From Gammaproteobacteria bacterium (GTDB lineage Bacteria; Pseudomonadota; Gammaproteobacteria; DAOWEP01), in contig DAOWEP010000212.1 in assembly GCA_030638455.1 (NCBI GenBank), forward strand, positions 1-8,133: DNA of 8,133 nt. The letters are read 5' to 3'. The position numbers and the translations under genes were made by a program. Of this stretch, positions 1 to 5,360 are shown piece after piece. The notes under the pieces are model-generated. The model was not told the DNA's origin. It saw nothing but the letters and a program-made list of their open reading frames with translations, and searched no databases. Numbering within the stretch: the stretch's first letter is position 1; each line of letters starts with the position of its first letter.

Positions 1-1062
1 ATGCTGGGGTATTCTGATTCCTGCAAGGACGGAGGCATTCTCGCTTCTACGTGGGGCCTGTATCAGGCACAAAAAAGAATCATTAAACTGACATCCAGTT
101 TTAATATTGGTTGCCGGCTGTTCCACGGTCGTGGTGGCACCATAGGCCGCGGCGGCGGCCCTACCCATGAGTCCATCATGGCGCAACCACCCAATACGGT
201 ACACGGACAAATCAAGTTTACCGAACAGGGCGAGGTGCTGTCCTACAAATACAGCAATACAGAAACCGCAATCTATGAGTTAACCATGGGTGTTACCGGT
301 CTGTTGAAGGCCAGCCTTTGCACAGTAAAACCCGTTACAGATGATCGCCAGGAGTATATGGACATCATGGATGGCATGGTGAGTAATGGAGAAAAGGCAT
401 ATCGTGAACTTACAGACTCTACTCCGGCCTTTCTGGATTATTTCTATGAGGCCACTCCTGTTAGTGAAATCGGCTTGCTCAATATCGGATCACGTCCATC
501 CCACAGAGCTAAAGGGGATAGATCCAAGTCTTCGGTACGCGCAATTCCCTGGGTATTTGGCTGGGCACAGTCGCGTCATACCTTGCCTGCCTGGTATGGC
601 ATAGGTCATGCCTTAAAGAGCTGGGCCACGGATGAAGCCAGACTGCAAAAGTTGCAGGAAATGTACCACGAATGGCCTTTTTTCAAATCATTGTTAAGCA
701 ATACCCAGATGGCTTTGTATAAAGGGGAGATGGTTATTGCACAGGAATACTCAAAACTGTGTCTGGATGAAAAAACCCACGAGGAAGTCTATCCAAATAT
801 TAATAACGAGTACCAGGACACAATAGACCAGATACTCACAGTGGCGGATATTGATGAGTTGCTACAGGAAACACCCGTGCTAATGCTGTCATTATCCCGC
901 CGTGATCCATATCTTGACCCGCTGAATTATATCCAGATTGAATTACTGAAACGTTACCGAAGGGATTTGCAGGAACTCCCTGAAGATCAGGAATCCGTAT
1001 GGCAAGATCCTCTGCTGCGTTCTATTAATGCAATTTCAGCAGGTATGCGGAATACGGGGTAA
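1..1062 (+). CDS. ppc: Phosphoenolpyruvate carboxylase, C-terminal part (5' end outside window)
   Basis: PEP carboxylase makes oxaloacetate from PEP and bicarbonate, an anaplerotic cytosolic reaction. The visible 353 residues are roughly the last 40% of a protein that is about 880 residues in E. coli. The window begins inside the family signature MLGYSDSCKDGG, so the ATG at position 1 is an internal methionine, not the start. Next comes the glycine-rich catalytic loop FHGRGGTIGRGGGP (residues 41-54), whose Arg44 and Arg50 correspond to the substrate- and effector-binding arginines of the E. coli enzyme. The conserved LNIGSRPSHR (about 160-169) and RAIPWVFGWAQSR (about 180-192) follow. The protein ends in the invariant MRNTG, whose Asn belongs to the aspartate-inhibitor site in E. 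coli. The C-terminus is therefore complete and undamaged. It converges on the methyltransferase gene; no T-tailed hairpin is visible just after the stop. Confidence 0.98.
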   Translation: MLGYSDSCKDGGILASTWGLYQAQKRIIKLTSSFNIGCRLFHGRGGTIGRGGGPTHESIMAQPPNTVHGQIKFTEQGEVLSYKYSNTETAIYELTMGVTGLLKASLCTVKPVTDDRQEYMDIMDGMVSNGEKAYRELTDSTPAFLDYFYEATPVSEIGLLNIGSRPSHRAKGDRSKSSVRAIPWVFGWAQSRHTLPAWYGIGHALKSWATDEARLQKLQEMYHEWPFFKSLLSNTQMALYKGEMVIAQEYSKLCLDEKTHEEVYPNINNEYQDTIDQILTVADIDELLQETPVLMLSLSRRDPYLDPLNYIQIELLKRYRRDLQELPEDQESVWQDPLLRSINAISAGMRNTG

Positions 1063-1080
1063 TTAAGCCCCTGAAGCGGT

Positions 1081-1214
1081 GCTTGCTGCGTTAAAACAAT
1101 GTTCAAAATGCTCATTTACTAAGTGTAATACGCTCTCACCCATCCATGGGCTTCGCGTTATAAGGCCATCCCTGTCCAAAACTCCGCTTTTTCACATTGT
1201 TTTGCCTTGCAATC
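1081..1214. repeat. Miniature intergenic inverted-repeat element (MITE-like)
   Basis: This sits in the convergent gap between ppc and the methyltransferase. AAAACAATGT (1093-1102) and ACATTGTTTT (1194-1203) are perfect 10-bp inverted copies. The similarity extends imperfectly on both sides: left arm GCTTGCTGCGTTAAAAC, right arm read on the other strand GATTGCAAGGCAAAAC, then inward GCTCATTT against GCGGAGTTT. Between the arms are two related short units, CCCATCCATGGG (1139-1150) and GGCCATCCCTG (1164-1174). The layout fits a small non-coding repeat spread through a genome; I recall similar sequences in gammaproteobacterial intergenic regions but cannot verify copy number here. It could also act as a weak structured transcription end for the two converging genes. 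Confidence 0.5.
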
Positions 1215-1255
1215 ATCCGCTTGATGAACTTAACCTTAAATCCCTAAACTTATTC

Positions 1256-1882
1256 TCACCAATTACCAGGACCTGGTGATTGGGAACTGACTTTTTTCCA
1301 TACCAGTATCCGGTTGTTTGCTGGCATTTCATAATCTTTATGTAAACTCATGCCGACCTGCTGCGCAAGCTGATCCAGATTTTCGAAATTTCGTATACCA
1401 CTTTTGGGATCATGATCTTTTAGCCAGACATCAAATTGTGCATTGCTGTCACTGGTATATACATTGTCGTAATTGAATGGTCCATACAAACAAAACTTTC
1501 CACCAACGCGCAAGACATTGCCTATTCCCTGAAACATACACTCTACCTCTGGCCAGGACATGATATGTACCGTATTGGCCGAAAACACCATATCCATAGC
1601 ATCAAGCTCCCAGGGATGCGTGCTTACATCAAGCTCCACAGGCTCATGGATATTGGAGAGTCCGGCCTCTTCCATCCATAAACATATACCCGGCAGTTCC
1701 CCTGCCTTTTCTGTCGGTTGCCAGACAAGATGCGGAAGCTCACTGGAAAAATAAACCGCATGCTGTCCAGTACCACCGCCGATTTCCAGCACCGTTCCGG
1801 GTTTATCGAATTCTTTCTGCAATATCACAAGAATTGGTTCTTTATTCTGCTCACTGGATTCTGCAAAAGGTTTTATTTTCAT
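1256..1882 (-). CDS. DUF938 family class I SAM-dependent methyltransferase
   Basis: A 208-residue soluble protein with a Rossmann-type methyltransferase fold. Motif I, the SAM-binding glycine loop, is VLEIGGGTGQH at residues 31-41. An acidic residue follows in VELDVS (about Asp85), then ANTVHIMSW (102-110) and the strand LYGPFNY (132-138), all typical of the DUF938 group. The N-terminus MKIKPFAESSEQNKEPIL matches the family start, with a modest Shine-Dalgarno (ACAGG) ahead of the ATG at 1882. The substrate is not known to me. The family core seems to end near ILVWKK (192-197). The last residues, VSSQSPGPGNW, look like an add-on and are encoded across a 25-bp palindrome. The gene lies 141 bp downstream of panD on the same strand with no clear terminator between, so read-through from the pan operon is possible. 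A separate promoter is not convincing. Confidence 0.9.
   Translation of the reverse strand: MKIKPFAESSEQNKEPILVILQKEFDKPGTVLEIGGGTGQHAVYFSSELPHLVWQPTEKAGELPGICLWMEEAGLSNIHEPVELDVSTHPWELDAMDMVFSANTVHIMSWPEVECMFQGIGNVLRVGGKFCLYGPFNYDNVYTSDSNAQFDVWLKDHDPKSGIRNFENLDQLAQQVGMSLHKDYEMPANNRILVWKKVSSQSPGPGNW
1259..1283. repeat. 25-bp near-perfect palindrome at the 3' end of the methyltransferase gene
   Basis: Arms CCAATTACCAGG and CCTGGTGATTGG flank a single central A. Eleven of twelve positions pair, and the twelfth is a T/G wobble in plus-strand RNA. It covers the last codons of the methyltransferase, just before its TGA. On the plus strand (ppc transcript) six T follow at 1292-1297, eight bases beyond the arm, which is farther than in a standard intrinsic terminator. 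On the minus strand no T-run follows. It could be an imperfect terminator for ppc, a protein-binding site, or the trace of a small insertion. Confidence 0.5.
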
Positions 1883-2023
1883 ACCGGAGAACCTGTCGGA
1901 TTGAGGTGTTCAAAGCAAGGCAGTTGGGAGAACGCGCGGAATGTTTTTCTAACGATAGTAAACGAACAAGATAGTAACCAAAGGGTACAACTATATTACC
2001 AAGCCTGAATGATAATGGCTGCT

Positions 2024-2404
2024 CTAGGCAACCTGGACCGGAATAGAATTTCGGGTACGCTTGATGTTATTGTCCTGATCAAGGTAAACCAACGTTGGCT
2101 TAAAGTTGGCGAGCTCCTGCTGACTTAAAGAGGCATAGGAACAGATGATGACCCTGTCACCCTTGTCTGCCTTGTGTGCGGCTGCACCATTCACAGAGAT
2201 AATGCCAGAGTGATGTTCGGCGCGAATCGCATAAGTAACGAACCGCTCGCCATTGGTGGTGTTATAGATATGAATCTGTTCATATTCGGAGATGCCTGCC
2301 GTATCCAGCAAGTGCCCATCAATCGCACACGAACCCTCGTACTCCAGCTCAGAGTGGGTTACATGGGCATGATGAAGTTTGGCTTTCAACATTGTTTGCT
2401 GCAT
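2024..2404 (-). CDS. panD: Aspartate 1-decarboxylase proenzyme
   Basis: PanD decarboxylates L-aspartate to beta-alanine, the amine half of pantothenate. The 126-residue proenzyme self-cleaves between Gly24 and Ser25, the serine becoming the pyruvoyl cofactor; here the motif is YEGSCAID with exactly that numbering. Other residues known from the E. coli enzyme are in place: Lys9, Arg54, Tyr58 (in RFVTYAI) and Asn72 (in SVNGAAAH). The end, IPVQVA, is the usual C-terminus and the length is standard. The ATG at 2404 is preceded by TAAGGGGA about ten bases upstream. This is the last gene of the pcnB-to-panD cluster, 43 bp after panC. The gap contains a good extended -10 element, so panD can probably also be transcribed on its own. 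Confidence 0.98.
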   Translation of the reverse strand: MQQTMLKAKLHHAHVTHSELEYEGSCAIDGHLLDTAGISEYEQIHIYNTTNGERFVTYAIRAEHHSGIISVNGAAAHKADKGDRVIICSYASLSQQELANFKPTLVYLDQDNNIKRTRNSIPVQVA

Positions 2405-2436
2405 TTCTTGGTATCCCCTTACATAACAGAGCGCGC

Positions 2437-2445
2437 ATTATATCA
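2437..2445 (-). promoter_or_regulatory. Extended -10 promoter for panD
   Basis: Read on the minus strand, TGATATAAT is a perfect -10 hexamer with the TGN extension. It lies directly after the panC stop codon and about 32 bases before the panD ATG. Transcription would start near 2430. The following bases, GCGCGC, form a GC-rich discriminator, a type often linked to growth-rate or stringent control. No good -35 hexamer is present at 16-18 bp, which extended -10 promoters do not strictly need. Confidence 0.55.
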
Positions 2446-2447
2446 GT

Positions 2448-3302
2448 CTAGTCAGACAAATTAATAGGCAGGTTGTCTATCAAACGGGCTTTCCCTAGCC
2501 AGGAAGCCACCAAAATCACTAATTTATGGTCATCTGCAGTGGGATATAACAGGTCTTCAGCCCTTCTGATCATCAAATAGTCTGTTTTAAACCCTTTTTT
2601 ATTAAGGTCTTTCTCGGCCTGCTGCTCCAGGATCTGAAAATCTCGCCCACCCTGATTCAGTTGTCCCTGAACATTTTGCAGCGTTCGATAAATTTCAGGT
2701 GCAAGCTTGCGCTCTTCATCCGTTAAATAACCATTACGCGAACTCATTGCCAAACCATCTGGCTCCCGCACTGTGGGTATACCGATTATCTGAACGGGCA
2801 TATTCAGATCCTGAACCATTTGCCGGATTACCAGTAACTGCTGAAAGTCCTTTTCTCCAAACAAGGCAACATCAGGCTGTACCATATTCAATAATTTTGC
2901 CACCACAGTAGCCACGCCCTGAAAATGGCCTGGTCGGAAACTCCCTTCCACTATATCTGACAAACTCGTTACTTCGATCCGGGTCGTTTGCTGCAATCCA
3001 CCTGGATATATTTCTTCTACCTCAGGCATAAAGACGACATCCACTTCCTTTTCCGTTAAGGCTGCGCAGTCCTCGTCTGTAGTTTTTGGATAACCATCAA
3101 AATCCTCTGTCTCTCCAAATTGCATCGGGTTAACAAAAATACTGACTACGGTACGATCTGCTCGCACCCTGGACTCTTCAACCAGCTGCAAATGTCCTGC
3201 ATGTAGATTACCCATGGTCGGGACAAAGCCTATGCTCAGGTTTTCCCTGCGCCACTCGTTGGTCATGGCACGAAGCTCAAGAATGTTTCTGATGATTTGC
3301 AC
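2448..3302 (-). CDS. panC: Pantothenate synthetase (pantoate--beta-alanine ligase)
   Basis: PanC activates pantoate with ATP to pantoyl adenylate and couples it to beta-alanine. Motifs: VPTMGNLHAGH (27-37) with the HIGH-like ATP site, FVNPMQF, RPGHFQGVATVVAKL, GEKDFQQL and MSSRNGYL (the KMSKS-like loop), ending in SWLGKARLIDN. The chosen start is GTG at 3302, giving 284 residues; VPTMG then falls at residue 27 exactly as in the 283-residue E. coli protein, and the N-terminus (M)QIIRNILELR matches the family. The GTG lies four bases after the panB stop without a clear Shine-Dalgarno, which suggests coupling to panB translation. An in-frame ATG at 3344 inside panB would add 14 residues (MEVFHLRNKAFPDP); it also lacks a strong ribosome site. 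The frame stays open to 3605 over panB, but that part is merely out-of-frame panB. Confidence 0.95.
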   Translation of the reverse strand: MQIIRNILELRAMTNEWRRENLSIGFVPTMGNLHAGHLQLVEESRVRADRTVVSIFVNPMQFGETEDFDGYPKTTDEDCAALTEKEVDVVFMPEVEEIYPGGLQQTTRIEVTSLSDIVEGSFRPGHFQGVATVVAKLLNMVQPDVALFGEKDFQQLLVIRQMVQDLNMPVQIIGIPTVREPDGLAMSSRNGYLTDEERKLAPEIYRTLQNVQGQLNQGGRDFQILEQQAEKDLNKKGFKTDYLMIRRAEDLLYPTADDHKLVILVASWLGKARLIDNLPINLSD

Positions 3303-3306
3303 AGGA

Positions 3307-4131
3307 TCAGGAAAAGCTTTGTTCCTCAGATGGAAAACTTCCATCCCGTACTGCCTGCACATAAGACTCGATACCTTTCTGAATACTGTCGTTACCCAAC
3401 ATAAAGTTTTTACTAAAACGAGGTGGCGTACCCGGCGTAATACCCAACACATCCTGCAATACCAGAATCTGTCCATCACATTCGGAACCCGCACCAATAC
3501 CAATAACAGGGACTTCAACACTATGAGTAATATCGGTAGCAAGACTTGACGGCACGCATTCCAGCAGCAACATGTCTGCACCAACATCCTGTAATGCACG
3601 CGCACTTAACAACATGGATTTGGCATCCTTTTTGTCCCTACCCTGCACACGGTAGCCACCCAGTTTGTGTACTGACTGCGGCTGCAAACCCAGATGCGCA
3701 CAAACCGGGATGCCACTCCTTGCAAGATGACGCACCACCTCCAACTGGGTTTCGCCACCCTCCAACTTGATCATATGCGCACCCGACTCCTTCATTAACC
3801 TTGCCGCATTCGATAGTGCCTGATTAATATTGGAGTAACTCATAAAAGGCATGTCTGCAATCAATAACGCTCGCTGACACTGGCTGGCTACGATCCGTGT
3901 GTGATACACCATATCATCCATAGTGACTGGCAGTGTTGTTTCATGTCCCTGAATTACCATGCCAAGTGAATCACCCACCAGAATCACATCGACACCCGAA
4001 TGATCCAGCAGATATGAAAAACTGGCATCATATGCAGTTAGACAGACAATCTTTTCCCCCGCCTGTTTCTTTTTCATCAGGGTATTCACAGTAGTACGAG
4101 ATACAGTACCGGATTCAGGATTCTTATACAT
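3307..4131 (-). CDS. panB: 3-methyl-2-oxobutanoate hydroxymethyltransferase (ketopantoate hydroxymethyltransferase)
   Basis: PanB transfers a hydroxymethyl group from 5,10-methylene-tetrahydrofolate to 2-oxoisovalerate, the first committed step to pantothenate. The protein has 274 residues against 264 in E. coli, the extra ones at the N-terminus. The TIM-barrel motifs are intact: TAYD (32-35), LVGDSLGM with metal ligand Asp54, IADMPFMSY with Asp93, IKLEGGE with Lys122 and Glu124, CAHLGLQPQS, LLECVP with the catalytic Glu191, and GIGAGSECDGQ. The ATG at 4131 is fixed by an in-frame TAA two codons upstream. It has no Shine-Dalgarno: the bases before it are pyrimidine-rich and belong to a 14-bp tandem repeat that runs into the start codon. 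An internal ATG (residue 19) would be a shorter alternative but also lacks a ribosome site. The gap to the upstream kinase gene is 54 bp. Confidence 0.97.
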   Translation of the reverse strand: MYKNPESGTVSRTTVNTLMKKKQAGEKIVCLTAYDASFSYLLDHSGVDVILVGDSLGMVIQGHETTLPVTMDDMVYHTRIVASQCQRALLIADMPFMSYSNINQALSNAARLMKESGAHMIKLEGGETQLEVVRHLARSGIPVCAHLGLQPQSVHKLGGYRVQGRDKKDAKSMLLSARALQDVGADMLLLECVPSSLATDITHSVEVPVIGIGAGSECDGQILVLQDVLGITPGTPPRFSKNFMLGNDSIQKGIESYVQAVRDGSFPSEEQSFS

Positions 4132-4171
4132 AGGTTACGGAGGCTAAGTTACAAAGGCTATATTACAAAAG
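4130..4171. repeat. Three degenerate 14-bp tandem repeats in the panB leader
   Basis: Three adjacent 14-base units on the plus strand: ATAGGTTACGGAGG (4130-4143), CTAAGTTACAAAGG (4144-4157) and CTATATTACAAAAG (4158-4171). They share the core TA-N2-TTAC-N2-AGG with some drift. The first unit reaches into the panB ATG and occupies the place where a Shine-Dalgarno would be. The far unit also forms the small hairpin ATTAC-AAAA-GTAAT (4162-4175). They could be binding sites for a regulator or a slippage duplication. Confidence 0.45.
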
Positions 4172-4185
4172 TAATGACGTTAAAA

Positions 4186-4836
4186 TTAAATAGCGATAGG
4201 TAAGGGGTTAAAATAGTGGCGCCCACCTTTTACATCCTCAATGCGACGTAATAATTGCTGGTAATCCTCATCACAATTCACCAGGTCTATTTCTGTTGCG
4301 TTTACGATAAGCAAAGGTGTTTCCTGGTAATCGTGGAAAAATTTGGCATATGCCTCTACCAGTTGCATTAGATATTCGGCATTGATCTGCTGCTCATGCC
4401 CTATACCACGATTGATTACACGTTGTTTTAGAATATCTGCCGGGGCCTGTAGATATATAACCAGATCCGGCCTGGGGGCCTCGATAGCCAGCTTCTCGTA
4501 TACCTGCTCATATAATTTCACTTCATCCTTATCCAGCGTCAGCCCCGCAAACAAACGGTCCTTTTCCATTAAAAAATCGGCAACCCTGACCGGGCTAAAC
4601 ATGTCTCCCTGATTCAATTCCTGCATTTGCTGGGCGCGCTGAAATAAAAAAAACAATTGCGTCGGAAAGGCAGCCTGTTTTGGGTTACGGTAGAACCTTT
4701 CCAGGAACGGGTTGCTACTCGCGTCTTCCAACATAAGTTCAGAACCAAAACTTTCTGCCAGTCGCCGGGCAAGACTGGTCTTTCCCACACCTATGGGGCC
4801 TTCTACCACAATGTATCGTTTTTCAGTCTTGCTCAT
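4186..4836 (-). CDS. Deoxynucleoside kinase (dCK/dGK family)
   Basis: A 216-residue cytosolic kinase of the deoxynucleoside kinase family, which phosphorylates deoxynucleosides to monophosphates in salvage. The P-loop is GPIGVGKTS (13-21). A likely substrate-binding/base glutamate lies in LEDASSNPFLERFY (Glu37). FPTQLFFLFQRAQQ (57-70) is characteristic of the family. The EKDRLFA motif (91-97) corresponds to the conserved DRS/ERS-type segment. The lid arginines are in QRVINRG (Arg139, Arg143). Which base it prefers cannot be told from the sequence. The ATG at 4836 lies two bases after the folK stop, so translation is probably coupled. Placement between folK and panB is, as I recall, also found in pseudomonads and relatives, but is absent from E. 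coli. It is sometimes mislabelled as adenylate or thymidylate kinase. Confidence 0.92.
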   Translation of the reverse strand: MSKTEKRYIVVEGPIGVGKTSLARRLAESFGSELMLEDASSNPFLERFYRNPKQAAFPTQLFFLFQRAQQMQELNQGDMFSPVRVADFLMEKDRLFAGLTLDKDEVKLYEQVYEKLAIEAPRPDLVIYLQAPADILKQRVINRGIGHEQQINAEYLMQLVEAYAKFFHDYQETPLLIVNATEIDLVNCDEDYQQLLRRIEDVKGGRHYFNPLPIAI

Positions 4837-4838
4837 AT

Positions 4839-5351
4839 TCAGTCCAGGCGCTCTAACTCATCATGCCCCGTCTTTGTCTGTTCAAATATACCTATGACAT
4901 CTTTCAGGCTCCCCAGCCCAGGAATCTCGATATCTGGAGCCAGCTCCTGCAAAGGATACAGCACGAAGGCCCGTTCGGGTATCCCCGGATGCGGCACCAC
5001 AAGATCTGATTCTTTTATAAGACCCTGATTATATAGGATAATATCCAGATCCAGCGTTCTGGGGCCCCAGCGTTCAGCACCCCTGACACGGCCCTGGCGA
5101 ACCTCAAGACCCTGCAAATGCTGTAATAGCATTCTGGCTGGAAGTGTGGTTTTTAATTCGGCAACGGCATTTATGTAATCAGGCTGATCGACCGGTCCCA
5201 TCGGCCGACTACGATACAACGATGATGCACGGAGACAAACAGTTTCAGGTATCTCGTCTAGCAAGGTGAATGCTTCGGTTACCTGCTGTTGTGGATTTTG
5301 CAGGTTGCTGCCTACGCCTATATATACAACTACCTGCTGGTCACCTGACAT
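4839..5351 (-). CDS. folK: 2-amino-4-hydroxy-6-hydroxymethyldihydropteridine pyrophosphokinase (HPPK)
   Basis: FolK transfers pyrophosphate from ATP to 6-hydroxymethyl-7,8-dihydropterin, just before dihydropteroate synthase in folate synthesis. The 170-residue protein carries GSNL (14-17), the pterin-site region PVDQPDYINAV (53-63) and the HPPK signature ERWGPRTLDLDIILY (93-107). In it, Asp101 and Asp103 match the two magnesium ligands Asp95 and Asp97 of E. coli, and Arg98 matches Arg92. The segment HPGIPERAFVLYPL (121-134) is also standard. Length is slightly above the 159 of E. coli. The ATG at 5351 is nine bases after the pcnB stop. That stop codon forms part of the ribosome site (TAAGGTGG), a layout that favours translational coupling. 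Confidence 0.97.
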   Translation of the reverse strand: MSGDQQVVVYIGVGSNLQNPQQQVTEAFTLLDEIPETVCLRASSLYRSRPMGPVDQPDYINAVAELKTTLPARMLLQHLQGLEVRQGRVRGAERWGPRTLDLDIILYNQGLIKESDLVVPHPGIPERAFVLYPLQELAPDIEIPGLGSLKDVIGIFEQTKTGHDELERLD

Positions 5352-5360
5352 AACACCACC

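Noticed and set aside
1..3. ATG at position 1 as the start of ppc
   Set aside because: It is the internal methionine of the conserved MLGYSDS motif; the gene begins upstream of the window.
1063..1255. An intrinsic terminator between ppc and the methyltransferase
   Set aside because: No GC-rich hairpin followed directly by a T-run is present; only the long-armed repeat and the distant palindrome could serve.
1079..1279. A 66-residue open frame on the plus strand after ppc
   Set aside because: It lies wholly over the intergenic inverted repeat and the methyltransferase 3' end, has no ribosome site and no recognisable protein features.
1883..2023. An intrinsic terminator at the end of the pan operon
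   Set aside because: I looked for a stem with a T-run on the minus strand after panD and found no stable one.
3345..3605. The open panC frame continuing 87 codons upstream
   Set aside because: These residues are out-of-frame panB; panC homology begins only around 3302.
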